DNA of 64,000 nt from Coriaria nepalensis (GCA_027186245.1 CP114485.1:11188001-11252000), one strand, 5' to 3'; counted from the stretch's first letter, positions 32,926-48,500 are shown. Translations and numbers: made by a program. The notes: generated by a model from the letters alone, not told the origin.

Positions 32926-33150
32926 TTGCCGAATTGGGCTCATTTTTGAAAAACGAACTCTTAATATGGGCCGTAAGAGTCCACACAGAAGGACGTGCAC
33001 AAATCAAATTCTTCAATTGGGCCGTTAAAAAGGCCCAAATCGTTTCTCCCTCGTATAAACTGCTGCTAAAAGGAAGCTGTTTTGTTTCCTTCTGCGCTAG
33101 GGTTTTCGCGCCTGACAGTCATAGACGCGTAAATTAGCATCCAAAACCCT
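32925..33150 (+). promoter_or_regulatory. RPS14 promoter with site II and telo-box elements
   Basis: TGGGCC/GGCCCA motifs occur near 32967, 33019 and 33031, and TAGGGTTTT (telo-box) near 33098, followed by AAAACCCT near 33143. This combination is characteristic of plant translation-apparatus genes driven by TCP and telo-box factors in dividing cells. Confidence 0.7.
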
Positions 33151-33199
33151 CACTTTTCACCCTCATCCTCAGGAAGCAGAAGCAGAAGCAGCAGCGGCC

Positions 33200-35025
<1,826 letters not shown>

Positions 35026-36068
35026 CCCCTTGCAATGGTTGTTTTCCCAATGGAGGCTTTATGTCCATCTTTTTTCTGAAAACGATGTGGTTTCGACTAT
35101 TTGATTTCACTCGAGGATCATTTGCTGTTGACATAGAAATCGTGAGTTTTGAAATGAATTAGTATTATTGTTGCTTTATTTAGCGTTACTGATATTTTGT
35201 ATATTGCATTGAAATCCCATGCTTGCAAGAAGTTTGATGAACCAAACTTTTATCGGTGCTATTGCACTACAGAGATTCATCTGCGAATGTGTTAAAAGAG
35301 GTTAACAACTATGATACGAAGCCCGTCACGATAATATTAGTATTGTTTAATTAAAAAGTAAAAGAAAAATAAGTATGCGAGAATATGAACCGTTCGAGCA
35401 TAATAATAATTCCGTCTAACCAAGAACAAAATTTCTTTGACAATCTAAAACTTCCCTCACGCAAAATTTTCACTCTGCAACCCATCTCCGTTGTCAACAG
35501 ACATCGCACCACCAGCCTCCATTATAGCCATCTCTGACCTTCCTTCACCGACGAAGTTTGGTCTGTAGAAGGTCATTAATGTGAAACCACATTTCTCTCG
35601 AAACAACTTTAATCTCCAAGAAAAATGGTACATTTTTTTTTGCATGTAGTCTAGTTGCTGTTTAGAGTAGTCTTCATTTTTTCCAGTTTATTTTTTATCT
35701 TTCAATTTCTAATCAGTGACTCGAAGTCAGTAGCATGCGAAGAAGCCACAAATTCTCACTATGTTCTTTCTCTGTATTTCTGTTATATATATGAAACAAG
35801 ACTAGCAGCAATTCTAGTTTGATAAAAATGGCTTCTTTAAATTTGTGGCTTATCTATTTTCTGGTTTGTTTGAAGTAGGAATTTGTGGGTTGATGAAATT
35901 TGCGGCCTGCTCTATTCTTCTGATTTGTTGGAAGTTGCATGTTTCCAAAACTGGGTTATTGAAGTTGTTGCTCTTATGATTTGGTTTGAGTATTAGGTTT
36001 GTAGAATTTGATGAAGTTTGTTTGATTGTCTTAACTTGTTTTGACTACTTGGTTTGTGTGCTTCCTTC
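35026..36068. other. RPS14 3'UTR and spacer
   Basis: 3'UTR to about 35250, then AT-rich DNA with no gene recognised. Confidence 0.5.
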
Positions 36069-36622
36069 TAGGAATATTAATGGCTCCTCGAGGACGACAT
36101 ATCAAGGTTGAGGATGCCCCTGTAGGAAAGATATGGGGGAAAATGAAAGCAAGAAAGGTCAGAAGTTAGTCGAGGTTATGGAATCATCCATGCACAATTT
36201 GGATCATGTAGGCGATAGCTCTGATGACCGACTTGCTCGAGTTGATAGGGTTGTAAGTTGTGACATATATGCTTATGACTTCAAATATGATATTTTTCTA
36301 TTTGGTAACGGTCTTTATTTATATTAATTTTTTTTTAATGCAATCTCATGTCCTATTGGCCGAAATTCCTAAATATGAACAAAGTAAGATTTTTCCTTTT
36401 TTTTTTTCCACGAGATTTTCGAATTATATGATATATCTTAAAGTATAAAATATATCGAACGAATTGAATTGTGAGGAGGGTGAACATTAATGCACCTCAT
36501 CTTCCTACTAAATTCGGTCATGATGAAGTAGTATGATTAGTTTGATTTTGTACTCAGATTAATAAGTTTTCTTTGATCTTTTTTTTTTTTTTTAATTTCC
36601 TGAAACTTTTTTATAGTTTCGT

Positions 36623-36745
36623 TAGATATATATTTAATGTATATATATATGATCGATCTTAGTGTATATCTAGGAGTTTAATCTGTTAGATATATATTTG
36701 ATATATATTTGTATGATCGATTTTAGTGTATATCTAGGAGTTTAG
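36623..36745. repeat. Tandem duplication of about 62 bp
   Basis: GTTAGATATATATTT...TATGATCGAT(C/T)TTAGTGTATATC followed by TAGGAGTTTA occurs twice in succession with a few differences. Confidence 0.75.
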
Positions 36746-38780
36746 TCCATATTTCAGATTAGATCTGAAAAGTCTTAAATTACCGCTTCTACTTACAGAT
36801 TATTCATAGACTAAAATCATTAATAGTAATTATTATGACTATTGAGACTTGTCTCGCGGTCATGTTTAATACTTAATCTTCTATTAACCCAATATTCTCG
36901 AATGCTGATGATTATGAGAATATCACTTTTCCTAAAAAGAAGATAACATATGTAATAGTTTTTTCATATTGTTATTATTTTAGCATGATAGTTCTATAAC
37001 TCTGAAATTTTTTTATCTTAGGCTTATGGCCACTTGGATCTCAACTAATATGATTTCTATCATAATTTCAAGTGCATTGCTTAAGATTCGAGATCTATCA
37101 AGTATGCTTAGAAATTAATCATGCATGCAATTTGTTATTTATAACTTAATAACACCATACTAGCTTATTATATGCTATATTGAATATTATACATTCAATA
37201 GTTGATAACTTATATAATTCAAGATTGATTATCATAAATATTTGATTATATCGGGTCATGCTTGATTGGCTTGATGGACACTATACTTTCATTTATAACA
37301 CGACTCTTTCTTATGCCCTTTTAGATGGTAATGTCCACATTCGAGAGATGAAGGTGATATGATGGTTTAATAAGTAAAAGAGTTATGCTTAAAAGAATTA
37401 GTCATGAAAGCAGCACCATTATTACCTTCTCCTCCCAAATTAATTCAACATTGAGTCTCATCTTACGTGAAGATTGCGTGGCTTTAGAGATGGTGGAGAG
37501 TGGGTTCATCAATAGAATTTGACTACGTAGAGTAATATATTTTAATCTCATAAAAAAATAGAGATCTTTTCTGTTGGTCATGTCATGTCTCTATTATGCC
37601 ATGGAAGATGAACAACTAAAACAAGGTAAAGAATTAGTGAACAAAATTCATTCCATAATTCATTTAGTTTATTGTAATACGTAGTAATATTGTTGGATCA
37701 TTGTCAGGTTGAAGATATTTGTTTCTATAATGCAAAGACTTATAACGTGGCACAATTGGCATAAATTTATAGTGATAGCATAATATCTCTTTATGGTGTT
37801 CCAATTTCGATTATTTTATATCAAAGACTCAATTTACTTTAAGATTATGGAGGAAATTAAATGAGGCTTTTGGTACAAAGTTAGATATGACAATAGCTTT
37901 CCATCTTATATTTGATGGTCAGTCTAAAAGGAATGTTAAAATATTAGAGGATATGACACATGCTTATGTGATGGATATTAGACTTAGATGGAGTTGTTAT
38001 TTACCACTAATGAAATTGGCATATAACAATAATTATTAGTCTAACATTAAAATAGCTCTTTTTGAGGCTTTTATATGGACGTACATATGGATCTCATATT
38101 TGCTAGTTTGAAGTGGGTGAAAGAAAGATTTTGGAACCAAATTTAGTTCAAGATGCATATGAGAAAGTTCAGTTGATTTGAGAAAGGTTAGTTGTTGGAC
38201 AAAGTTGACAAAAGTGATATGCAGATAGTTGATGATGCAACCTATAATTCGAGGTTGGTGATCATGTGTTTCTTCAAGTTTCTCCTACAAAGAGCATTAT
38301 GAGATTTGGTGAGATGGGAAAATTAAGTTTAAGGTACATAGGACTTTTGAAATATTAGATAAGATTGGGATAATAGCTTATCGATTAGTGTTTCCACCAG
38401 CCCTTACAAACGTATACTCAGTCTTTCATGTCTCAATGCTTCGGAAATATTTACCGGATCCATCACATATGCTGCAACTTGATTCAATTAAACTTAAAGA
38501 GGATATGTCATATGAGGAATAGCCAGTTAAGGTCATTGTTAAGTAAAGCGCTTTCAAAACAAGGATGGAAGTTCAGTAAAGGTGTTATGGCGTAACCATG
38601 ATTACGAGGAAACAACATGGGAAGCAGAAAAATGAATGTAAGATAAATAATCTCACTTATTCAAAATGGTTAGAGCGTAGTTCATTTCATGCAAAGCATG
38701 CATATCATTTTCTATTGCATATATTCTTCACGACATAGTTCAACCTAGTATTTGAAATTCAGGGACTAAATTTCTTAGTT

Positions 38781-38795
38781 GGGGGGGGGGGGGGG
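38781..38795 (+). other. Run of 15 G, likely polypurine tract of the gypsy relic
   Basis: Fifteen consecutive G follow AGGGACTAAATTTCTTAGTT, the degenerate form of the usual GAGGACGAAATTT...GGGG motif at the 3' end of plant gypsy coding regions. The LTR begins just after. Confidence 0.65.
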
Positions 38796-38800
38796 TGGAC

Positions 38801-40811
38801 TGTGATGCCTCATCCATCTTCTTGCATAAGAAGCTTCATATACTCTTTTCTAGAGTAGTTGTATCATACTAGATATCACATTAAAACTTGCATTCCAGGT
38901 GTCTGCTTGCAAATTTAAGTTAGATTAACCTACAAATGAATTTTTAAGCCTTAACTAGTTAGCAATTTAATGTTAAATTAGAACTATCCATATTAATCTC
39001 TAAGCACATATTATATTCAGATGGGCCAAATTTGAATTATTAAAAGCCTAGCTAGCTCTCATCTTTTATAACATTAGGCCAATTAGCTTAATAAAGGTTC
39101 ACATTTGATTAAAATATGTTTTCAATCCAATTGATCCAAAAAGGAGAAGGGATTAGATTTTCTTTTCCTTAGTCATCTTTTAAGTAATGTGAGACTTCCA
39201 CATACACTAGGAGGTATCCTAATTAGAAGAAAAATATAAAATGAGCTTTAATCATCACAATATGATCATTTTAGTTCTCCTACTCAAAATGAATGGAAAT
39301 CCTTCATATTTCATATCAATTTTCACCTATTTGAACTACTTAGGAAAAACAAATATGAGAAAAACTTCAATCATTCACTTGATTTTTCAAGTCTCTTGCA
39401 AACTAGTCTAATCTAACACCCTACTACCTTAGAACTCCTAACACCTTAAAAACTCACAAAATATTAGTCCTAATATGGTTTCAAATCATTGGAACAACTC
39501 AATTTAAGCTTTGCTTTGATAAGAGTCATTCTTCTCATTTTACTTGAAATTCTAACTTTTATAATTCAGCAAAATTTAAGCCTTATTTAATGTCATAATC
39601 TATATAATTCTTCAAGATTAATAGTAATATTGATGATTATATGTTTAGAACCCTAATCTTAGTACTTATGTGCTAGTTGCGTTCTTTAAGTAGAATTAGA
39701 CTTAATTTCATAAAACTAGCAAACTTACTTGAGGTTGCAATTGTACAATCTCAGTATGTAAACATGTATGTATAGCCATAATACTCTTAGAATCATATAA
39801 TAGTGAGATAACATTTATTGTAGTAATTTAGATGCTAAACAAGCCATTTAGCCAAGTTGAGGAGGGTTAATGCATTGCATATTACATTCTAGACATCATT
39901 AGTGAGATCAGAACTTGAAAGAGAGATATGAAGTGTAGTTTAGTAATTTTAGTTATTTAAATTGCATTGAACATCCTTAATGATCACATTGTCTATCTTT
40001 GCATGTTTTGGTATTTATAACCATCATATGATCATCCTACCACTCCTTTTGGTATTTGAATTGATTAGAGTGATCAGAGACTAAATATGAGTTGATAATT
40101 ATAACATATTAGTTTCCAATGGTTTTAAGATGAATGAATCATGATTATGCTCTTTTATGACCTTTACTCTATATACTTGATTTTTGGAAGCTATTTGACT
40201 GAAGAAAAAAGATTTCATGAATTAAGTTTTTAATTAGTATGCGATATTAATATAACAGCTCCTGCTATCAACTACGACTTATATGGAATTGAAACAATGG
40301 AATTTGACTGCTAAATGTAAATATTTGATAATCATAGACTTGATATATATTTTATGTCTTATAAACTATGTATTATCTAGAATTGAAATGCATTTAAGAT
40401 TTTTGTGATGAGACCCCACTCCAACATTAGATTTGCTGGAGTATGTATACATAGTATTCACTGTTATTGAATTGTGATTACGTGTTTAATAGGTTATTAT
40501 TGTATGAAATGATTAATGTATATATTGTCTTGTGGGTGGAGGAGTAGCGGTGATGTGTTATAGTAATGATTTCATATATTAAACTTTTTATGAATATATT
40601 TTGGTAGGAGCAAAATGTCACGGGAGCCACCTATTTAATAGTTTAATGCATTCCACTCGAAAGACACCTATTTTGAAAATCACATGTTATTTATTCAATT
40701 TAATAATGATAAGACTAATTTATTCATCACTAACACATTTAAGAAAGAGAGTATTACAATGATAATTAATTATATATTTTTGTATATTATTCACACTTTG
40801 AAAAAAAAAAG
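38801..40811. other. Probable 3' LTR of the gypsy relic and AT-rich spacer
   Basis: Sequence from TGTGATGCCTCATCC onward is the expected position of an LTR, but I could not find its partner or end. No coding exon is visible. Confidence 0.4.
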
Positions 40812-41680
40812 ATTAATTATAGTTTTAATTTTTGTGTAGTTCGGCTTTTACTAATTCATCCTAATATAAACTTTAATAAACTTTTTAGTTTATATGTAGT
40901 TAAATTTTTTTTTTTGTCTTTATAACCATATTTCAGACAATGGTGGTGACGTGACCCACTGATATAATATGTTATCTTATTAAAAAATATTTTTATAATT
41001 CTTTCATTATGTATACTTTTCTTCCATATTAATTAATTTTTTTCTTTTATAATCCAAATATTTAAAATAAAATAATAGATCCAATTTATAAGCAAAAAAT
41101 GGATCGAAACATAGTTTTCGTGTTTTCCTCATTAACCAAAAAATAAATAATAATAAAAATAACAACAATAATAATAAAATTAAACCTTCAACAATAAAAG
41201 TCTCAAAATTAGATCTCCAATGTTGGAGATCTGGTCGAAACCACATCTATAACACTAGAGGTCTTAAAACCAGACCACCACTATTAGAGGTCTGTTGCTG
41301 CTCCTTTTTTTTTCTTGCTCATGAGGAAAATCTGAATTATACTTCGTTTTTTTTCTTCAAGAAATCAAACTAGGTTTCATTTTTTTTCAGCTAATTTTTT
41401 TCATTTTAAAAAAATTAGATTATAAAAGAAAAAATTAATTAATACATGAGAAAAGTGAAAATAATAATAAAAAATTATTGATTAAAGAATGATAAAATAT
41501 ATATTTTTTAATGAGTTGACATGCTATGCTAACGTTTTACATCAGTACTATCATCTGAAATCTGATAAAATGGACTAAGAAATCTTATTTAAACTATACA
41601 TGAATTAAAAAGTTAGTCAAAAATTACAAACTAACAAATTCTTAAAAAATAAATTACACCAAGACTAAAACTATATTTAA
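40812..41680. mobile_element. Inverted-repeat element of about 870 bp
   Basis: The left end TTAATTATAGTTTTAATTTT and the right end (complement TTAAATATAGTTTTAGTCTT) are inverted copies. Similarity continues inward for about 180 bp (TTTTTAGTTTATATGTAGTT against TTTTTAATTCATGTATAGTT; TTTCAGA...GATAATATG/GCATAG regions). The centre (41000-41400) holds short GGAGATCTGGT/AGAGGTCTG repeats. No transposase is seen, so it is probably a non-autonomous DNA transposon. Confidence 0.6.
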
Positions 41681-42108
41681 CAAGAAAGGACTCCTTAAAA
41701 CCCCTTACATATTGATGGAAGGTCTAATGACCCATTCCCATCCAAAATGTAAAAACTTAACAATTATATTTTGTAAAATGCGCCAAAAACCTCATCTCAT
41801 CTAAATTTATGTTACTGGTTTACTAATATATTATATCAGTATGTCACATCAATAAAAAATAATAATAATAATAAAAATTTTATTCTCAATTTAAACCTCA
41901 AAATTTTATTTAATATTAATTTTCTCATAAACATTTATTTTTTCTTTTCTTTTAACCTTTTTACCAACCACCACCACCAACCACTGGCGAGCGTCTCTTC
42001 ATCGTGTAACACCATTGTGGCCTCTCTGTTTATCGTTGCCGTCGCCATTCACCAACTCCACCCTCTTCTTCTTCCTCTCTCAAATTTGGATTTATGGAGA
42101 GGGGGAGG

Positions 42109-42139
<31 letters not shown>

Positions 42140-42595
42140 GGTTGGTGGATGGTGACGGTGGTGGTTGTGGAAAGGTGATGGTAGTGAATGGAGAGATGGC
42201 GGCGCACAATGAAGTGACAGTCGTTGGCGGGTGGTGGGCAAAAGTTTAAAATGAAGGAAAAGATAAATATTTAGGAGAAAAAAGATACTAAATAGAAGTT
42301 TGAAGTTTAAATTGTAATGAAAAAAAAGTATATAGTATACTGAATATTTTCGTATATAATATGTCACGTGAGTAAACTGTAGATTGACAATAGAGTAAGT
42401 TAATGGGTAGGAAGTTATGGAAAATTATTAACCCATTTCATAAAATATATGGAGATTTTTTGTTCGTTTTAAAATGCAACCGACTTTTTAACCGTTCTAG
42501 CAAAATACAAGAACTCTTTAGCTCTCTTAAAAAAAAACATAATCTTCAATTTAACTTAGAGAGAGGGCGGAAGATTAGCACTGGCTAGAACCCGA
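41681..42595. other. Spacer with (GA)n microsatellite
   Basis: A GA run of about 12 units lies at 42114-42138, inside a purine/GT-rich 42090-42240 block that gives a low-complexity open frame. It is not credible as a gene. Confidence 0.55.
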
Positions 42596-42599
42596 ATGT

Positions 42600-42670
42600 G
42601 GATTTCGTCTTGGGCCTTTAGCCCAAATGAAGTCGACGATTCTTTCACAGGTTAGGGTTACAACCCTTTT
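42600..42670 (+). promoter_or_regulatory. RPL18a promoter with site II and telo-box elements
   Basis: TGGGCC and AGCCCA (42612-42626) are followed by GTTAGGGTTAC (about 42651-42661). This is the same motif combination as the RPS14 promoter and fits co-regulated ribosomal protein genes. Confidence 0.65.
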
Positions 42671-42784
42671 CTTCCATCTCCTATTTAACGAAAGAAACCC
42701 CATATTCATATTTTTTCCTCTTCTCAGAGAAAGGGCGAGGGAGCGAGTCGGATATTTCAAGTCTTCTACTATTTTTCTTCAAAA

Positions 42785-44311
42785 ATGGTTACCTTCAGGG
42801 TAGGTCTCGCATTCCGCACCTTTTCTTTTATCTTACCTCTTCATCTTCTTCATTTGGAATGTATTTCATGTGTTTTTCATTTCTGTTATGTTAAAATTTT
42901 GGATTGTTTGATCTGAAAAGTTTGCGAGTGAAATGCTTAATTTCTCTCTGCTTTTGTTGATAGAAAACTTGCAATTTTGTAGCTAAATTAGAGTTTATGT
43001 ATGTGATTTTTGGCAGTTCCATCAGTACCAGGTTGTAGGGAGAGCTCTTCCGACTGAATCAGATGAGCACCCTAAGATTTACAGGATGAAGCTCTGGGCT
43101 ACAAATGAAGTTCGCGCTAAGTCCAAGTTCTGGTGAGTAGGATTTTAGGGTGGTTTTTGCTTTCATCTCTGATTTTTGTGTTTCATTTTGCGAATAAGTT
43201 TTTTAATTTAATTGACGATCGGTTAGTGTCTCTGTGGTCACTGACGTGTAAATCGGTTTCTCTGGCTTGTAGGTACTTTCTGAGAAAGTTAAAGAAGGTC
43301 AAAAAGAGTAATGGGCAAATGCTAGCCATTAACGAGGTAAATTAGGCTTTTAGTTTCATGCTCCGATTAAATGGTTTCTAATATTTATGTTTGTTTTTTG
43401 TTGTGTTTCTTTTACTTTCCTAACATAGTGAGTAGTGAGATATTGATCGGTTCACTCTTAATATGGTTTATGAATTTTGTGATGGGTTGGATTATCTTTT
43501 CCGGCTGTTTGTCTTGCAAAAGTTTTCTTTTCGAGCTAGATGCCTTGGATTATTTAAATCTATTGTTTGGGAGCTAATTGGGTTCTTTTCTTCTCTTGGC
43601 TTGTCACGTTCTAAACATTGCCTATCTGATATAAGGGATTAGTGCTTATTACTCCTCATAGTGCAACTTGGTTTAATGAGAAATAAGAGACAAGGCTATT
43701 GTTTTGTATTTCAATCCTGCATTTCGTCTGTGTATTGATCATTGATTCATTTTTTTTAATGTTAGTTTATATTTTCATGCGCCTATCTGTGCATATCAAA
43801 CCATTATGTATTTATCTTTACTGGAACGTTCTCATTCCATTTCTTCACAATTCCTGTTTACATCATGGCTCTGTGGTCAGTAGTTGCCATATGGAAGAGA
43901 AGTATTCCATTCTTGGGGGTGTTACGAATGATTTTTCTCATTAACATTCCACATTTTATTTTTCCGCAGATCTTTGAGAAGAACCCCACCAAGATCAAGA
44001 ACTATGGAATTTGGCTTCGCTACCAAAGCAGAACAGGCTACCATAACATGTACAAGGAATATCGTGACACTACTCTTAACGGAGCAGTGGAAGCAATGTA
44101 CACTGAGATGGCTTCTAGGCACAGGGTTAGATTCCCCTGCATTCAGATTATCAAGACAGCAACCATCCTAGCTAAGCTCTGCAAGAGGGAGAGCACGAAG
44201 CAGTTCCATGATTCGAAAATCAAGTTCCCATTGGTGTATAAGAAGGTTAGACCACCAACCAGGAAGCTCAAGACTACCTACAAGGCATCAAGGCCCAACT
44301 TGTTTAAGTAA
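42785..44311 (+). CDS. RPL18A: 60S ribosomal protein L18a (eL20)
   Basis: Exons are 42785-42799, 43017-43132, 43273-43336 and 43970-44311, giving 178 residues, the exact family length. It starts [20 protein letters not shown] and continues [55 protein letters not shown] and [20 protein letters not shown]. It is a eukaryote-specific large-subunit surface protein near the central protuberance. Splice frames are consistent and no residue block is missing. The neighbour UREG lies 1.3 kb downstream in the same orientation, as in the Arabidopsis At2g34470-At2g34480 pair (from memory). Confidence 0.97.
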
Positions 44312-45595
44312 ACTTTTGCATACAAAGAACAAGAAGAGAGGTTTAAATTGAGTTCTGTTATAATTTTTGTTCAAGAATTAAGTATTTGTTTCTGTCCGAG
44401 ATTTTAGGAATTGTATTTCTTTTTGGAGAATGTAACTGCAGTTTATGGAATTGGTTGTGTTTTCTCTACTTGATATGAAGCATTATGATTTTCTTCGATT
44501 TGTTATCTTTTTAACTTTTTGTCTTGTATAATTAATGATTACATATATATATATGGGTGAGCAAACCATTTCGAACTCGATCAAACTGTTTTGGTGCAGT
44601 TTAACCGGCCTTTAGGATTAAAAATATTTGCATTGCGGGGCCGCCACCAACCAATGAGGAAGTCATGAACAGAGGGAACATGAAACTTTTCTTTGTGGAG
44701 GGCTTGCTGGTTCACAGTGTAGCGCATCGGTGGTTTGTATGTGCCCGAGGGAAGGCAATGTCGATGCCGACACCGATGCCGATGAGGAGATGAGAGGTGG
44801 GAGAGAGGAGGACACTGGTTCGTCTTAGGTTTTCTTGATCAAGTTTCCCATCCATCTTTATAGATAAGTGTGAAGAATTTTATGACATTATGTGAGATTT
44901 TAGGTTTTCTGGTTTCTTCATTATAGTTCAATTTTTATAAATTTATCAATTAATTAGTTTTTGTGAAATTTTTGGTCTCAATATTGTTGAAATAAAATTT
45001 TTTAATTTTTATAATTACTTTTTTTTTAATAATTAAATTAATATATATTATATCATTATACATACAAATTTTTAATATTATCACTACAATGATATAATTT
45101 AAATTATATATTTCTTAATTTAATATTTGTCTTATAAATTTATCCTAAAAAATTTATAAATTATAAAATTTACCCCACTAATAAATTATTTTTTCATTTA
45201 AAAAAATTAAAAAAAAATTCATTTTCATTCTTACTTTCATTCAATTTTTATACAATTGTGTATTAAAAATCCAATTTTTTTTTTTTTTTGTTTTCTTTGA
45301 AAATCGAACCAGACCTAATTATTTTAATACTCAGATAATTTATCGAGGTTAAGTTTAAGCTACAAAGCTAAATTAAATTACTATATTATCCTAAGCATCA
45401 GTGGATTAATTTTAAAGTGAGTCAAAGAATGAGGAATCTTCCCTTTGGTCAATCGGAGGCAAAACTGTAAAATACTTGCCACATGGAAATAAATGCACAT
45501 GTGACACGGCCTTATCGAAAAAGCCTCACAAAAACCCGTAACAACTCAGAATCCTCCTCCCTCGTTTTACCACTCTCGAGCTTCATAGACTATCA
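44312..45595. other. RPL18a 3' flank and UREG promoter region
   Basis: 3'UTR to about 44500. At 44640-44830 a GC-richer stretch with GATGCCGACACC triplets shows no supported gene. The rest is AT-rich. Confidence 0.45.
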
Positions 45596-48500
45596 ATGGC
45601 TTCTCAAGATCTCCACACCCATGACCACGCTCATGATCATGACCGTACTCATCATCATCACCATGACCATATTCATACCCATGCTCATGATGATGATCAT
45701 CATGATCACCATGACCATACCCATGAGTAAGAAATCTATCTCAAGCTTAACAATACTTTTCAATCAATTTATACTTCTTTTATATGTTGCTGAGCAAGTT
45801 ATTAAGTCTGCAAAAATATGTAATCAGAAAATCAGCATCGGCATCATCGTGGGTGGGTCCAGATGGGAGGGTATATCATAGCCATGATGGGTTAGCACCT
45901 CACTCGCACGAACTCATCTACTCTCCTGGCTTTTTTAGCCGCAGAGCTCCTCCGCTTTTGAGCAGAGATTTCAATGAAAGAGCTTTCACTATTGGTATTG
46001 GTGGCCCTGTTGGTACTGGGTATCTTCTATTTTCCCCTCATTTACTAGTGTGCTTTTAATAATCAAATTTATCAATTACTAACTCCGAAATTTGTTCATG
46101 ACATTGTTGTTTGATATGAAGTTTGTGGGTTCCCCTTGATTTTTTATTTTTATATATATGTTTATTTATATTTTTTCTTTGAAGGAGTGATTTTGGTGTT
46201 TGTTTTGCTAAGATGTGAGAGCAGGGCTATTAATTAACGCTTATAAGTTTATACATTTCTGATGCTTTCTGGGATAATGGTAGTATGTTTGATCTTTCAT
46301 CAAGAGTAGTTCTCGAAAAAGTATCTCATACATCCGGTGTATGCAATCAATGTGAGATGCATGATGCATGAGATCTATCATCTTCTCTCATGTCAGCTGT
46401 ATATACATGATGCATGAGATACTTGCACATATTTTTCGAGGAAGGAAAGGGAAATGGAAAGATGGCTATTGTCTAGTTTTACAATGTACAGCTTCTTATG
46501 TTGCTTCAAAGAAATATATTTGTTGGTAGCAGTTTTTTTATTATTTGAGTGGATTAGTGGTTACTCAAAATACTAACCTCTTTCTTAATTTTAACTAATC
46601 CATGTTAACACCAACAAAAATGCAAGAGGACCATCTTTGCTTATGTGTTTGCCAATTGGTGCGGTTTGCTGAGTTAAAAGCTCATTTATAGCTGGCTTGG
46701 AACCCATGAATAGTTAAGCCCTGGCCTGATTAAATTTCGGAGTTAGTGTAATACTGTAGATCAACTATGTATTTAGTTTGCACATTCTTTGATTATTCAC
46801 ATCAACACTTCTTTTGATATATAACGGTCATTTCTAAATTTGTGGATATTAATTTTGCCCTCCTAATTCCATATCATGCTGTAGTTCCACTCTGGTTTAC
46901 TTATAGGTTCTTTTTGTTTTTCTGTTTTTGAAAAGGAAAACAGCTTTGATGCTGGCTCTGTGTAAATTCTTGCGCGACAAGTACAGTCTTGCTGCAGTAA
47001 GTATCGTTTCATAAAATATCATTTCATAAAAGGGTACCTTACATTTGTTCTAGTTTTATATTCTCATGCTTCTCCAAACTGTTATTAGAAATTCTGAAGT
47101 GACCAATTTAAGAGTTGTGAAAAAGATGCAGGTCTTGTAAATCAATATTTACCCTTTTCTTTTCCTTTGGTTTTGTTCCGATCATGATGAAACTTTAGGA
47201 GTTTTTCTCTTTCCTATGGCGTCTGTCCTCATCACTTCCAGAGTATGAAACATTATATTCAGGGAGTAGACATAGACAAGAATGTCTCCATTTTATAATT
47301 TTACAGAAAATTTGGTACTTTCATTTTTCTCAAAAAAGAAGTTGCAATTTTTTTTTTATTGTATTGGGGTGATTTGGAGTTATCCATTCCTCTATAGGCC
47401 GAGGGCTTTTGTGCAATTAAACCTTTTCTTCTAAACTTTGAGCAGGAGTGTAGGACAATTATAGACTATAACTTGTGGATTATCACCACCATTTTTTACA
47501 CGGTTAAGATATTTGATTATTAATGCAGGGTCAAGATCATTGTAATACAATGGGATATAGTTAAATTATGGAAAAAATTTGCTTTCAGGTGACAAATGAC
47601 ATATTCACAAAAGAGGATGGTGAGTTCTTGGTGAAGAATGGAGCATTACCCGAAGAAAGAATCCGAGCCGTTGAAACTGGTGGGTGCCCACATGCTGCAA
47701 TCCGAGAAGATATAAGCATTAATCTCGGCCCTCTAGAGGAGCTTTCTAACTTATTTAAAGCCGACATTCTTCTTTGTGAATCTGGAGGAGGTCAGTTTTT
47801 GCTTGAATTCCTCTCCCAATTGTTACATGTGTGCTGCAATCTTTAGATAATCTGCTCTAATTTGGATTTTTCATTTCTGTTAAGGAAGCTTAGAATAGTA
47901 GTTGGGGTGCTTTCTGTAAATTTCTTAACTCTAAAATGTTGCCATATTCGAGTTTTAATCTGCATTTAATTCATGTACATTGTATCTAACTGTCTATGGC
48001 TTTATGTGGGACCTCAACAAGATTTTGGGCCTTAGGTGTAGTACAGTTAGATTCTGGCGTTAAATTGGATTTTGGGTTCAAACTGATTCTTAAAAAGAAC
48101 ATAAACTGTGAGGGAAACTGGATTTTTGTATTTAGATCTGCCTTTGGAGCCAATGGAAGTATTCTTGCTCAAACTAGATTGTTTATACTTGAACTGGAGT
48201 CTTGAACACTCACTCAAATGCAATCAAAACTCTGTTCACTGCATCCCAAACAGCATTTCAAAATTATTATAACCATTATTTGATCAATGCTCCATTTGGG
48301 AGCACTTACTTCATGTGTAGTGTAGACTCAAAAGTCTATTTTGATCCCACAATATCTAGTTTAGGTCCGCAAAATCTAACCAATATATACAATCCTAAAC
48401 TGTTTAGTTTCAATAAACGTCAAATTAGTAAGTTATAAGTCTATCCAAATGAATTCTAAATGAATATTATTAACTGTTTTTAATATTTCACGAAAACCTT

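Larger units (their letters stand above)
36069..38800 (+). mobile_element. Decayed Ty3/gypsy element (gag start, integrase, chromodomain-like end)
   Basis: A gag-like start MAPRGRHIKVEDAPVGKIWG lies at 36079. From 37840 the plus strand shows degenerate integrase (RKLNEAFGTKLDMTIAFHLI, FDGQSKRNVKILEDM). At 38345-38455 comes the C-terminal region (FEILDKIGIIAYRLVFPPAL, VYSVFHVSMLRKY). A chromodomain-like piece around 38530-38635 reads WRNHDYEETTWEAE after correcting frames. Stops are frequent. Protease and reverse transcriptase are not recognisable in between, so an internal deletion is likely. A G-rich polypurine tract precedes the likely 3' LTR start TGTGATGCCTC at 38801. Confidence 0.7.

Noticed and set aside
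42092..42367. Minus-strand 91-codon frame
   Set aside because: Low-complexity translation of a (GA)n microsatellite and poly-T tracts.
44640..44830. GC-richer segment as a gene
   Set aside because: No open frame with a recognisable domain; GATGCCGAC repeats explain the composition.
45483..45881. 132-codon frame overlapping UREG exon 1
   Set aside because: Out-of-frame reading of the His-codon repeat; the UREG frame has clear homology and splice sites.
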